From IMG/VR virus record IMGVR_UViG_3300008266_009201, positions 1 through 64,000 of that record: a stretch of 64,000 nt of DNA; one strand, written 5' to 3'. The notes under the pieces are model-generated. The model was not told where the DNA came from. It ran no database searches and saw only the letters and a program-made list of their open reading frames with translations. Of this stretch, positions 17,302 to 25,771 are shown piece by piece. The stretch is from a virus. Both the position numbers and the translations under genes were made by a program. How positions within the stretch are numbered: position 1 is the first letter of the stretch; every line of letters starts with the position of its first letter.

Positions 17302-18224
17302 TGAAAGAACTATGGGTAGAAAAATATCGTCCTAGCACAGTCGATGGCTATGTGTTTGTGGATGATGCACAACGTGAGCAAGTACAACAATGGATACGAG
17401 ACAAAAGCATTCCACATTTGATGCTGTCGGGGTCGCCGGGCACAGGTAAAACCACACTGGCCAAACTGCTGATCAATGAACTGGGCGTGGATCAATTTGA
17501 TGTGATGTACGCAAACGGATCCAAGGAAGCTCGCAAGGTTGAGTGGGTAGACAAGCTGATCTCTTTTTGTCAGACCATGCCATTTGGAACTTTCAAAGTT
17601 GTGCTGATTGACGAAGCTGACTACATGAACGTGAACTCAGTTCAGCCTGCACTACGTAACCTCATGGAAGACTACTCACAAACTGTGAGATTTATATTAA
17701 CTTGCAACAGTCCCAGCAAGATCATGAAACCCATCCACAGTCGATGCCAGAGTTTTCATATCATCAAAACTGATCACACAGAGTTCACTGCTCGAGTGGC
17801 CACGGTGTTGGTCACCGAAGGTGTGGAGTTTGATTTGGACACCTTGGACACGTATATCAAAGCAACATACCCTGATCTGCGCAAGTGTTTGAATTTGGTA
17901 CAGCCCAACAGTCAAAGTGGCACGTTGTTGCCACCAGGTCGAGCAGATGTTGGCACACAAGACTGGAGACTGAAATCAGTTGAACTGTTTAAAGCAGGAC
18001 AGGTGCGCCAGGCTCGCACACTGATTGCACAAAGCACCAGCCCGGACGATGCAGACGAAGTGTTTACTTGGATGTACAACAACTTGGATCTGTGGGGCGA
18101 CACACCTGAACGTCAGGATCAAGCCATTGTGATCATACGCAACGGCATGGTGAATATTCCATTGAGTGCAGATCAGGAAATCAACTTGAGTGCCACTTTA
18201 ATTGAACTGAGTAATATTGAATGA
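17301..18224 (+). CDS. 44: sliding-clamp loader ATPase (gp44 type)
   Basis: 307 residues, the usual size of T4 gp44. It opens with the clamp-loader signature KELWVEKYRPSTVDGYV; Walker A GSPGTGKTT is at residues 44-52, Walker B VVLIDEADYM follows, and the sensor/arginine-finger motif SRCQSFH is present. Four gp44 subunits plus one gp62 load the gp45 clamp in T4. gp62 is not recognisable in this window. The clamp and polymerase lie 40 kb away. It starts with overlap at 17301 and overlaps the next gene by 4 bases. Confidence 0.93.
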   Translation: MKELWVEKYRPSTVDGYVFVDDAQREQVQQWIRDKSIPHLMLSGSPGTGKTTLAKLLINELGVDQFDVMYANGSKEARKVEWVDKLISFCQTMPFGTFKVVLIDEADYMNVNSVQPALRNLMEDYSQTVRFILTCNSPSKIMKPIHSRCQSFHIIKTDHTEFTARVATVLVTEGVEFDLDTLDTYIKATYPDLRKCLNLVQPNSQSGTLLPPGRADVGTQDWRLKSVELFKAGQVRQARTLIAQSTSPDDADEVFTWMYNNLDLWGDTPERQDQAIVIIRNGMVNIPLSADQEINLSATLIELSNIE

Positions 18225-18487
18225 GATACCTAATCCTGACCTACTATAAGAAGCCTACTGGCCAAATTGATGAAGTTATGGCTGTGGCCAAAAATCTCAA
18301 AACAAGAGATCATGCCACTGCCAATGTTATTCTTGATTTTAAAAAGCTAGAGGTAGTGAAGTGCAGTATGGGCGGAGTGCAAGTTCCTAGAGACTTTAAC
18401 AAAATTGTAGAATACTACATGAAACACTATGAATCAACCATAACACGGTTGTTCAACGAGAATGGATATGAAATTGTTGAGCCATAA
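18221..18487 (+). CDS. small hypothetical protein downstream of clamp loader
   Basis: 88 residues, beginning MRYLILTYYKKPTGQIDEVM, alpha/beta, no recognised motif. It sits where T4 carries gp62/regA, but I see no similarity to either. Overlaps neighbours on both sides (4 and 26 bases). Confidence 0.65.
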   Translation: MRYLILTYYKKPTGQIDEVMAVAKNLKTRDHATANVILDFKKLEVVKCSMGGVQVPRDFNKIVEYYMKHYESTITRLFNENGYEIVEP

Positions 18488-19619
18488 GAAAAAGTTTTTC
18501 TTATTCAAAGAGTCAAAACATTTTTGTGCAGTACCATGGAACCATTTTCAAATTTTTTCTGATGGTGCTGTTCGCACTTGCAGCAAAGGAATTCCGTTTG
18601 GCAATATAAATGATCAACCGCTGGATCAAATCTTACAGTCAGCAGATATACAGGCAATCAAACAAGATTTATTACAAGATACTTTCAATCAAAACTGCAC
18701 AGCTTGTCATCGCCTGACCACTGGTACTGAGCACTTTGATTTACGCAATCATTATAATCCCATGTTTAAAAACTTTGATATCAACTATGAAGATATCACT
18801 GCATTTGAACTTAATGGCGTTGATTTACATTGGGACAATACCTGCAATTTTAAATGTGTGTATTGCAATCCGGCTCAAAGCAGTTTGATTGCACAAGAAC
18901 AAGGCATAACAACCAATCGAAGTGACAACAAGAATATTGATGACATTATTGCTAGGATTGAACAAAATCAGTATGTCATGAAAGAGATATATCTTTCTGG
19001 TGGCGAACCGTTGTTGATCAAACACAATGTTAAATTACTCAAAAAACTTGTCAATACAGAACTTCCAATAAGAATCAATTCAAACATCAGTCAAGCCACT
19101 GACTCTAATTCAGTGTTTGTCGAACTCAAACGATTTAAAAATGTTCTTTGGACTGTGAGTGCAGACTGTATAGAAGATAAATTCAATTATGTAAGACAAG
19201 GCGGCAACTGGAATCAGTTTCTTAACAATCTCAAAACTATCAAAACACTTGGTCATGACATACGATTAAATCTAGTATGGTTTGTGGGCAGTGTATCTGA
19301 CTTGACTGATACTATCAAATATTTTGTGCAAGAGCACGGAATTACAGACATCACAATCAATCAACTGTACAAACATCAATATCTACGTGCCAGGCATGCA
19401 CCCACTGCAATCAAGCAACTTGCTTGCACACAGATAAATCAATTGTTGACATCTGGACTGATTGAAAACAAATCAAACTCCTGGTTCAATATTGCAAGAT
19501 GTACACAAGAATTAGAAACAGTAGAGTCTGATCCTTCGGGATATGTCAAATATTTTGATCATTTGGACCAGCTGCGGGGCACCAATTGGCGCCGGGTGTT
19601 TCCGGAGCTGGTAGTATGA
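18462..19619 (+). CDS. radical SAM protein with extra Cys region
   Basis: 385 residues. The radical SAM cluster motif CNFKCVYC has cysteines at residues 128, 132 and 135, followed by the SAM-binding strand IYLSGGEPLL. An N-terminal part (residues 20-80, with CAVPWNHFQIFSDGAVRTC and CTACH) supplies further cysteines, as in proteins that carry an auxiliary-cluster twitch domain, here placed before the barrel. The substrate is unknown. It overlaps the previous gene by 26 bases and the next by 4. It is one of three radical SAM genes in the window. Confidence 0.88.
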   Translation: MDMKLLSHKKKFFLFKESKHFCAVPWNHFQIFSDGAVRTCSKGIPFGNINDQPLDQILQSADIQAIKQDLLQDTFNQNCTACHRLTTGTEHFDLRNHYNPMFKNFDINYEDITAFELNGVDLHWDNTCNFKCVYCNPAQSSLIAQEQGITTNRSDNKNIDDIIARIEQNQYVMKEIYLSGGEPLLIKHNVKLLKKLVNTELPIRINSNISQATDSNSVFVELKRFKNVLWTVSADCIEDKFNYVRQGGNWNQFLNNLKTIKTLGHDIRLNLVWFVGSVSDLTDTIKYFVQEHGITDITINQLYKHQYLRARHAPTAIKQLACTQINQLLTSGLIENKSNSWFNIARCTQELETVESDPSGYVKYFDHLDQLRGTNWRRVFPELVV

Positions 19620-20278
19620 AAACTTGTTTGATCATGGGCGGCGGATCAAAATTTGGCGCCAAATTGACTGAACAACTTGTGGCACACGACTATCATGTGT
19701 ATCTTGTGACCAGCAATGCTAACGCTTGGGTCCACACCCCCAACGTGACTGTGATACCAGTTGAATGGAAAAAAATGCAATTGGCAAACATTCGACAATG
19801 CATTCCAAATTTACAGCATATTGACTTGGTATTTTTCAATCACAATGCATCAGCGTTGAGCGAATCAAAATTTAAAAAATCTACTGTGCAAAATCCTAGA
19901 GATTGGCAACAGAGTTATTTTGTATCTTGTCAATTTCCATTTTATCTTGTGCATGCGTTGGGCAATCGGATTGATCATAGTACCAAAATTGGTTGGATGT
20001 TGAGTGAGTTAATTGTGCAACCAAAACTCAATCATGTTGGTTACGCAGATTACATTGGCAACAAGTTTACCAATGCTTGTATCATGAAGTCGTTTGCAAT
20101 GAACTTTCCTGCTTGTTTTTTTGGTGTGCATCCTGACGGTGGGTTATCAAATCAACTTGACAACAAAGCCCGAGATATAGTACACTTGATTAACACAAAA
20201 TCAACCACAGAACTAAACGGAAATATTTTTTCCACACAAGGCGAAATACTCAGACTCTATGAAAAAATACAACCCTAA
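19616..20278 (+). CDS. short-chain dehydrogenase/reductase-like protein
   Basis: About 220 residues. A Rossmann start CLIMGGGSKFGAKLTEQL suits NAD(P) binding. HIDLVFFNHNAS matches the NNA-type strand of SDRs, and YADYIGNKFTNACIMKSF is in the place of the catalytic YxxxK, with Y and K five residues apart instead of four. The odd spacing makes catalysis uncertain. The start at ATG 19616 overlaps the radical SAM stop (ATGA); an upstream in-frame ATG adds ten unsupported residues. It probably works with the adjacent radical SAM product. Confidence 0.65.
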   Translation: MKTCLIMGGGSKFGAKLTEQLVAHDYHVYLVTSNANAWVHTPNVTVIPVEWKKMQLANIRQCIPNLQHIDLVFFNHNASALSESKFKKSTVQNPRDWQQSYFVSCQFPFYLVHALGNRIDHSTKIGWMLSELIVQPKLNHVGYADYIGNKFTNACIMKSFAMNFPACFFGVHPDGGLSNQLDNKARDIVHLINTKSTTELNGNIFSTQGEILRLYEKIQP

Positions 20279-20855
20279 ACAATTGATCCTAGTTGACGCA
20301 GATGGCGTGCTCCTTAACTGGGAGTATGCATTTGCCATCTGGATGGAACAGCACGGGCACGAACAACAGGCCGGCGGCGAATTTGTGTACGATATTGGTG
20401 ACCGCTATGGCATCTCAAAAGACCAAGGCCGCAAGCTGATCAAACTGTTTAACGAGTCAGCTGCCATTGGGTTCTTGCCACCCTTGAGAGATGCCATGTA
20501 CTATGTGAAACGCCTGCATGAAGAACATGGCTATCGATTTCACTGCATCACAAGTCTAAGCTCAGATGTAAATGCACAGCGACTGAGAGAAATGAATCTT
20601 GCCAAACTGTTTGGAAAAACAGCGTTTGAACAGATTGTTTGTTTGGAAACTGGTGCAGATAAGAATGAAGCACTGGAGCCCTACAGAGATTCCGGCTGTT
20701 GGTGGATAGAAGACAAACCGGAAAATGCTGAAGTTGGACACAAATTAGGGTTACGTAGCATCCTGGTGGAGCACGGGCATAATATGAATCATGTCAACGA
20801 ACAAATTCCGGTCGTCAAAAATTGGCGGGAAATTTACGCGATAATCACCTCCTAA
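20259..20855 (+). CDS. HAD-family 5'-nucleotidase-like phosphatase
   Basis: 198 residues. HAD motif I is LVDADGVLLNW with D13 and D15; motif II is in HCITSLS, and a late CWWIEDKPENAEVG segment fits motif IV. The small cap and the layout resemble 5'(3')-deoxyribonucleotidases, which would recycle nucleotides; the exact substrate is not provable. It overlaps the upstream gene by 20 bases and the convergent phoH gene by 4 bases at its 3' end. Confidence 0.75.
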   Translation: MKKYNPKQLILVDADGVLLNWEYAFAIWMEQHGHEQQAGGEFVYDIGDRYGISKDQGRKLIKLFNESAAIGFLPPLRDAMYYVKRLHEEHGYRFHCITSLSSDVNAQRLREMNLAKLFGKTAFEQIVCLETGADKNEALEPYRDSGCWWIEDKPENAEVGHKLGLRSILVEHGHNMNHVNEQIPVVKNWREIYAIITS

Positions 20856-21622
20856 TCTGCGTACAACTTCAACACTGACCCAATTATCCGGTGACGTTGA
20901 ACGTCCCGTGTTTCCATCTTACACACAGCAATACCATTCACATCACGATTCTGCAAGCGATTGCACAGATCCAATAGTCCATTATTGACAGTGCTACGAT
21001 CAGCTTGCTCCACATCACCTGTGATCACAATCTTGCTGTTTTGCCCTATTCTAGTCATCAGCATTTTGGCCTGTGCGGGAGTTGCATTTTGCATTTCGTC
21101 CGCGATTATATAACTGTTTTTAAAGGTTCGACCTCGCATGAATGCCAGTGGCGAGATTTCGATAGTACCTTCTTCTATCATGGCCGTAATGTCTGCTGGG
21201 CGGTAAAATTCCCGCATGACGTCAAACAAAGGTCTTGTCCATGGCTCCATTTTCTTTTCAAGAGTGCCAGGTAAGAATCCTATTTTTTCACCTTCTACCT
21301 CAACGGCAGGTCGTGTTAGTACTATGCGATCGCATACTCCTTCTTTAAGTGCTTTTACTGCGGCCAACATGGCTAGGTAAGTTTTACCTGTACCAGCTGG
21401 TCCAGCAGTGACAACAATATGTTGATCAGGATCCATGAGAGCCAACACAAGAGCTTCTTGATTTCGTGTTCGAGGGATCAATTCTACTCTGCGTTGGGCC
21501 GCTTTGGGTGCTTGTGAAAAGCTGATGGTGTTTTCTACCGCCTGATTCATACGTTTTGCTTGTGCTTTTGCTGCTCGATTTCTGCTCAAAGTTTCTATAC
21601 TCCTTTTGTCCTTGATGGACAT
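20852..21622 (-). CDS. phoH: PhoH-like ATPase
   Basis: 256 residues. Walker A GPAGTGKTYLAM and Walker B IIADEMQNATPAQ are the PhoH signature, with RPAVEVEGEKIGFLPG between them. PhoH proteins are P-loop ATPases/putative RNA helicases, very common in aquatic phages, with unsettled function. The first ATG (21622) lies only 3 bases from a TAAATA box. A TTG at 21589, preceded by a strong AAAGGAG, is an alternative start that would remove 11 residues. It is the only leftward gene between 5.4 and 48.3 kb. Confidence 0.92.
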   Translation of the reverse strand: MSIKDKRSIETLSRNRAAKAQAKRMNQAVENTISFSQAPKAAQRRVELIPRTRNQEALVLALMDPDQHIVVTAGPAGTGKTYLAMLAAVKALKEGVCDRIVLTRPAVEVEGEKIGFLPGTLEKKMEPWTRPLFDVMREFYRPADITAMIEEGTIEISPLAFMRGRTFKNSYIIADEMQNATPAQAKMLMTRIGQNSKIVITGDVEQADRSTVNNGLLDLCNRLQNRDVNGIAVCKMETRDVQRHRIIGSVLKLYAD

Positions 21623-21625
21623 GGA

Positions 21626-21631
21626 TATTTA
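21626..21631 (-). promoter_or_regulatory. T4-type late promoter box (phoH)
   Basis: TAAATA on the minus strand. By T4 geometry transcription would begin at or just inside the annotated ATG, favouring the downstream TTG start with its AAAGGAG site. Confidence 0.45.
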
Positions 21632-21682
21632 CGGCCAGCACAACTTCAAGATATGTGGACTGATCTGGATGGATTCAATCAC

Positions 21683-21688
21683 TAAATA
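21683..21688 (+). promoter_or_regulatory. T4-type late promoter box
   Basis: TAAATA 19 bases before the TTG start of the radical SAM gene at 21708, divergent from the phoH box. Confidence 0.5.
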
Positions 21689-21707
21689 CTGACCAGGCGG
21701 AATTGCA

Positions 21708-22622
21708 TTGAAATACACATTTGAAAACAAAGTAGAATTCTACATCACCAACGTATGCAATTTGACATGTGAAAATTGCAATCGTTTTAACAATCATCGA
21801 TTCACTGGTTGGCAACGCTGGAGTGACTATGCTGACACCTATCGACGCTGGGGCGAATATATTGAATTAAAAAACATTGTGATCCTGGGTGGCGAACCCA
21901 CCCTAAACCCCACACTGTCAGAATGGGTTGTGGGATTAAATGATATTTTTAAATGCAACATACAGATTCTTTCAAATGGATTGCAGTTAAAATCCAATCC
22001 TGATTTGTACAATGCTCTTGCCAATATAAAAGCCGACAACGGCCTGGCCTGCGGCAATATTGAAATAAGCCTGCACAACTTGGACCATTTTGATCAAATA
22101 CGAAGCAATATAAAAAGTTTTTTACAGCCAATCAATGAAGAATATGGCACAGCAATTGATGTGGTTGACAAATACAACTCAGACAATCATGCTTTCTATT
22201 CAGCACGAGATGTGAACAATGTGCTGGTCAGAATGCATTTGGCCAACAGTTTTCACGATGCAGCAGTGTACAGAAACAATCAAGGACAATTTGCACTGCA
22301 TGATTCAGACCCTTTTTTTGCACATCAAGCCTGCGGGTTTGCTCAGTACAAATGCTATCATTTCATTCGTGGCCAACTGTACAAATGCGGGCCAGTGGCC
22401 CTGATGCCTGAATTTGACCAACAGCACAATCTAGCAATCAGCGACCAAGATCGACTGTTATTAAACAGCTATCAACCGCTGACAGTGAATGACTGGCCAG
22501 GTCCTGCTGTGGACTGGCTGGCACGATTAGATGACCCTATTGCACAGTGCAAATTTTGCCCTACTATTACCAAACAAAACATCACAATTTACCCCACGGT
22601 CAAAGGCCGCAATGCATCATAA
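21708..22622 (+). CDS. radical SAM protein
   Basis: 304 residues. Cluster motif CNLTCENC has cysteines 17, 21 and 24, followed by IVILGGEPTLNP (SAM-binding GGEP). C-terminal cysteine pairs (CGFAQYKCYHF, LYKCGP, CKFCPT) suggest an auxiliary Fe-S site of SPASM/twitch type. The start is TTG with an AGGCGG element upstream; there is no in-frame ATG before the cluster motif. It is not QueE, whose cluster motif spacing differs. Substrate unknown; peptide or nucleotide modification are both possible. Confidence 0.87.
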   Translation: MKYTFENKVEFYITNVCNLTCENCNRFNNHRFTGWQRWSDYADTYRRWGEYIELKNIVILGGEPTLNPTLSEWVVGLNDIFKCNIQILSNGLQLKSNPDLYNALANIKADNGLACGNIEISLHNLDHFDQIRSNIKSFLQPINEEYGTAIDVVDKYNSDNHAFYSARDVNNVLVRMHLANSFHDAAVYRNNQGQFALHDSDPFFAHQACGFAQYKCYHFIRGQLYKCGPVALMPEFDQQHNLAISDQDRLLLNSYQPLTVNDWPGPAVDWLARLDDPIAQCKFCPTITKQNITIYPTVKGRNAS

Positions 22623-22653
22623 AACCAAAAACCACAACACAGTGTTTTTGCCA

Positions 22654-22659
22654 TAAATA
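22654..22659 (+). promoter_or_regulatory. late promoter box giving a possibly leaderless mRNA
   Basis: TAAATA ends 5 bases before ATG 22665. By T4 geometry +1 would be the A of the start codon. No SD is present. An A/T-rich imperfect hairpin (22626-22650) lies just upstream. Confidence 0.55.
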
Positions 22660-22664
22660 ATCAC

Positions 22665-23261
22665 ATGCAAACCAAGAACGCACACGGCATCAACGACAAA
22701 GAACTGTTCAAAAATCACGAAGATTATTGGCAGGTAGCCGACAATATTCGCAACATCTACATGAGCGACGGCAGTCTTACCACGCTGTTGGACTTTGAGC
22801 GTGTGCTGGACGAATTAGATATCTATGCATTTCGCAACTGGGCCATTGGCGAACTGGTACAAGGCCCGGATATTGGCAAGTACACAGTGGGCTGTATTTT
22901 CATGTGGCCTGAAAAGCTCATGCCCGACCCACGTGGTGGTCGACGCTTGTTGCCATTTGACTGCGAAATAAAGTACAAAAAGCAAAAGATCAAGATTCCC
23001 ATCAAAATTACAGACCCATCAGACTACCGCCCGGGTACCAAAAAAGCCAAGATCATGGAACGTGATGTATGGCTGGTAGAAATAGTCATGCCCAAGGCCT
23101 TAATGAGTGAAATACGTACAGGTTCCATTGAAATGGAAGACGAGGACATTGACCTCGGAGATTTAGATGATGCCTACGAGCAGGATCTAGATCAAGAAGC
23201 CAATCAAAGTGATTCACAAGCAAATGATGCACAACAACAACTCTCACAACCCTCTGCTTGA
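22665..23261 (+). CDS. hypothetical protein with acidic tail
   Basis: 198 residues. The folded part (residues 1-150, including GKYTVGCIFMWPEKLMPDPR) is followed by a highly acidic, Gln/Asn-rich tail (MEDEDIDLGDLDDAYEQDLD). I recognise no family. It overlaps the next gene by about 38 bases, so the pair is probably a unit, and late expression is suggested by the promoter. Confidence 0.72.
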   Translation: MQTKNAHGINDKELFKNHEDYWQVADNIRNIYMSDGSLTTLLDFERVLDELDIYAFRNWAIGELVQGPDIGKYTVGCIFMWPEKLMPDPRGGRRLLPFDCEIKYKKQKIKIPIKITDPSDYRPGTKKAKIMERDVWLVEIVMPKALMSEIRTGSIEMEDEDIDLGDLDDAYEQDLDQEANQSDSQANDAQQQLSQPSA

Positions 23262-23781
23262 AGGTCTACAGTATCGTGACCTCGACGGCATAATGAAGCC
23301 CACTATTCACGTGGATGAATTCAGCTCAAAAATGGGCGACGACGAAGACATCATTGTGCTGAGCTTTTTTGTGCGTGACAAAGCCGCTGCCAAGGATCTT
23401 GTGGCGTGGTTTGAAAAAGGCTATGATTTTGTGCTGGACGCTGACCGTTCACCCGGCGAAATCAAACCCAACAGATACTTGGTTTATCTGGAAATACGCA
23501 GACGCAGTTCAGCCCCACAGCATGTGCAAACACTGCTGGATGATCTTTCCACGCTCACAGAGTATGAACCCGACGACTGGATGGTACACTACAACAATGG
23601 CAAATTTTCCTGGGACGAACAGGTGTTTGCTGACACTGTGCCACTCACGCCAGACGCTTATAGAAAAAGCACAGATCAGGATCTAAATGAATGGCGAGCA
23701 GCCGCTGGCCTGCCTGAAAAACAAATTCACGCAGTCAAGCGTGATCTGCGCGAACTTCAAGCCGCTGCTGGTTTGCTGTAA
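23224..23781 (+). CDS. hypothetical protein
   Basis: 185 residues. The ATG at 23224 is preferred to a GTG at 23209. Its start is MMHNNNSHNPLLEGLQYRDL; a central alpha/beta part contains DEDIIVLSFFVRDKAAAKDL and RYLVYLEIRRRS. The N-terminal HNPLLEGL sequence may be disordered. Function unknown; it overlaps and probably partners the preceding acidic protein. It ends 10 bases before a terminator-like hairpin. Confidence 0.72.
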   Translation: MMHNNNSHNPLLEGLQYRDLDGIMKPTIHVDEFSSKMGDDEDIIVLSFFVRDKAAAKDLVAWFEKGYDFVLDADRSPGEIKPNRYLVYLEIRRRSSAPQHVQTLLDDLSTLTEYEPDDWMVHYNNGKFSWDEQVFADTVPLTPDAYRKSTDQDLNEWRAAAGLPEKQIHAVKRDLRELQAAAGLL

Positions 23782-23791
23782 ACAAAATAAA

Positions 23792-23819
23792 GACGCCCCA
23801 ATTCAGCGGGCTCTTTTTT
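23792..23819 (+). terminator. probable rho-independent terminator
   Basis: GA(c)GCCC pairs with GGGCTC around a 9-base loop, followed by a run of six T. It lies just after the stop at 23781. The stem is short with one bulge, so strength is uncertain. Confidence 0.5.
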
Positions 23820-23872
23820 GAACGTTTCCAATCGCAAATTGTAGCGTTCAGCAAATGCATTTACTATTTCAA

Positions 23873-24787
23873 ATGTCCACAAAAAAGATTGTGATTCGTA
23901 CAGCTGATGTGCCGCCTTTTCTGTCAGTGTTTTCATACATAAAATTACGCACCAACATTGAACGACTGTTTCGACGCCTGCCCCAACCAGCAAATCAAGT
24001 GCATGAGTGTGAGTTGAATTATCCTGTTGGCGCACTGCAACAGGCAGCTGAACAGGCTCTTGCACTGTATGGCAGCTACGGCTGGTTGAGCAGGCAAGGA
24101 CGATCACGCAGTTCATATCAGTCACTGAGTTTGACACACAATCCCCACATACGTGATCCTGCTGTGACAGAATTCAATTCCACCCTGGGTTCAAGTTTTA
24201 TTAACAATCAATCATTTTTTTATGGCAACGTGCGCACTTGGTTGGCCTTGCGTGGTCGTTTAAAAAATTCATACTATGACAGCTATGCATTCAATCAGCC
24301 CAACACAGTGGCACGTGAACAATTTGGTGATTTGTTGAGTCATTTTCCAAGAACTCTAATAAGATCGCGACTGAGTGTGATTCGTGCTCATGCACAAGAC
24401 AGTACAAATCCTGAATATCTACTGCACAAAGACGAGCCTGTGTATGAAAATGTCAGAATAAACATACCTTTAACTCAATCGCCTGATCATTATTTGCAGT
24501 ACCGCGGTGAGGATATCAATTTACAATTGGGCCGGGCCTACACCTGGGACACCAATCAGTCCCATCGAGTGCATGGTGTGGATAGCGCAGACAGAACCAA
24601 TCTAGTGCTGGGATTTAGCCCTTGGTTTGATTATGACGCAGAACACGAGGCCTGGGTCAGCAATGAATACTACGGTGAATGCCACCCCATTGAAATGGTG
24701 CAAAATGGTTGGGTTGCAGATATTTTAAAGGTCAAAGTTTCATCATTAAATAATTCAAAGGACACACTATGCCACAACGTATCTTAA
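23873..24787 (+). CDS. 2-oxoglutarate/Fe(II) oxygenase-like (Asp/Asn hydroxylase type)
   Basis: 304 residues. An iron-binding facial triad is visible: H185-K-D187 in LLHKDEP and a distal histidine in SHRVHGVDSADRTNLVLGF (H231 or H234), with an arginine near residue 241 that would bind 2-oxoglutarate. The layout is that of aspartyl/asparaginyl beta-hydroxylase-like cupins. The substrate may be a protein or nucleobase. Start at ATG 23873; an upstream ATG in the same frame overlaps the terminator region. The end overlaps the APS kinase gene by 19 bases. Confidence 0.72.
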   Translation: MSTKKIVIRTADVPPFLSVFSYIKLRTNIERLFRRLPQPANQVHECELNYPVGALQQAAEQALALYGSYGWLSRQGRSRSSYQSLSLTHNPHIRDPAVTEFNSTLGSSFINNQSFFYGNVRTWLALRGRLKNSYYDSYAFNQPNTVAREQFGDLLSHFPRTLIRSRLSVIRAHAQDSTNPEYLLHKDEPVYENVRINIPLTQSPDHYLQYRGEDINLQLGRAYTWDTNQSHRVHGVDSADRTNLVLGFSPWFDYDAEHEAWVSNEYYGECHPIEMVQNGWVADILKVKVSSLNNSKDTLCHNVS

Positions 24788-25563
24788 TCATGGGCCTGCC
24801 AGGCTCGGGTAAAACCACACTGGCACGGGAATTGCAAGCACAGCTAGAAGCAGCTGGCAAGCAAGTGGGTTGGCTGAACGCAGACGAAATCCGCGAACAG
24901 TACAATGACTGGGACTTTTCAGAAGCCGGGCGTATTCGTCAAGCACGAAGAATGCGTGAACTAGCAGACAAGCTCACAGCATATGACTACATGATAGCAG
25001 ACTTTGTGGCACCCTTGGTGGAAATGCGCAATGTGTTCAAAGCAGATTGGACTGTATGGGTAGACACCATCCGTGAAGGTCGATATGCTGATACCAATGC
25101 CATGTTTGTGGAACCCGAAGTGTACGACTTTCGCATAAATGAACAGAACTGTGAGAAATGGGCGGACTTCATTAAAGAGCACATTATCGACAATCGTCGA
25201 CGTCCTGTGTTTGATTTCAAACGAGAAACTGTGCAAATGCTGGGTCGCTGGCAGCCCTGGCATGACGGCCATCGTGCGTTATTTGAACGCCTGCTAGAAC
25301 GCACAGGGCAGGTTGTTATTCAAGTGCGTGATGTACAGGGCTGGCAGGGTTCTAATCCGTTTGAAGTGGAACGAGTGAAATCATTTATTCGACGTGACTT
25401 AGATCCTCTGTATCAAGGCCAGTATGAAATACAAGTTGTGCCCAACATTGTGCATATTGGCTGGGGTCGCGGCGTGGGCTATTCAGCCGGCGAAGAGTCA
25501 TTTGACGAAGCAATCACAGATATTTCAGCCACAAAAATTCGCAAAGAATTAGGATTAAAGTGA
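24769..25563 (+). CDS. APS kinase fused to a cytidylyltransferase-fold domain
   Basis: 264 residues in two domains. Residues 1-150 are adenylylsulfate kinase-like (CysC): P-loop GLPGSGKTTLARE (9-21), WLNADEIREQYNDWDFS and IADFVAPL. This family phosphorylates APS to PAPS, the sulfate donor. Residues 158-264 are a nucleotidyltransferase domain: GRWQPWHDGHRALFERL contains the (H/W)xGH site, and the end reads DISATKIRKELG, like the ISxTxIR motif of NMN adenylyltransferases. A phage sulfotransferase occurs at 60485. It overlaps the DUF2061-like gene by 4 bases. Confidence 0.82.
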   Translation: MPQRILIMGLPGSGKTTLARELQAQLEAAGKQVGWLNADEIREQYNDWDFSEAGRIRQARRMRELADKLTAYDYMIADFVAPLVEMRNVFKADWTVWVDTIREGRYADTNAMFVEPEVYDFRINEQNCEKWADFIKEHIIDNRRRPVFDFKRETVQMLGRWQPWHDGHRALFERLLERTGQVVIQVRDVQGWQGSNPFEVERVKSFIRRDLDPLYQGQYEIQVVPNIVHIGWGRGVGYSAGEESFDEAITDISATKIRKELGLK

Positions 25564-25763
25564 CCGACAGCAATGGTCGTAGTCTAGTAAAAACTCTGAC
25601 CTGGCGCATTACTGGCAGCGCCAGCACATTTACCATTGCGTATTTAATTACTGGTAGTTTTGGAATTAGCTCGGTCATTGCATTTGTGCAAATGGGTGTG
25701 AATACTGTGCTGTATTGGTTGCATGAACGGGCCTGGGCTCGGGTATCCTGGGGGCGCAACTAA
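25560..25763 (+). CDS. DUF2061-like small membrane protein
   Basis: 67 residues with a GTG start overlapping the kinase stop. It begins SLVKTLTWRITGSASTFTIA, a typical DUF2061 opening, then has two hydrophobic segments (residues 20-35 and 38-55) and the ending YWLHERAWARVSWG. Inner-membrane location is predicted; function unknown. Tight coupling to the APS kinase fusion suggests a shared task in sulfur chemistry. Confidence 0.75.
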   Translation: MTDSNGRSLVKTLTWRITGSASTFTIAYLITGSFGISSVIAFVQMGVNTVLYWLHERAWARVSWGRN

Positions 25764-25766
25764 ATA
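25761..25766 (+). promoter_or_regulatory. late promoter box giving a possibly leaderless mRNA
   Basis: TAAATA begins with the stop codon of the DUF2061-like gene and ends 5 bases before ATG 25772, placing the predicted +1 exactly on that ATG. No SD. Confidence 0.55.
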
Positions 25767-25771
25767 ATGGC

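Noticed and set aside
21708-22622. QueE for 7-deazaguanine synthesis to serve the DpdA-type protein
   Set aside because: The cluster motif is CxxxCxxC; QueE has a long first spacing and is shorter.
23757-24137. Minus-strand ORF of 126 residues whose last 40 residues look protein-like
   Set aside because: Most of it lies antisense to the 2OG oxygenase gene with Cys/Val-rich shadow composition, and it has no ribosome site. The end may be a relic of a minus-strand gene, but the same bases form the terminator-like hairpin.
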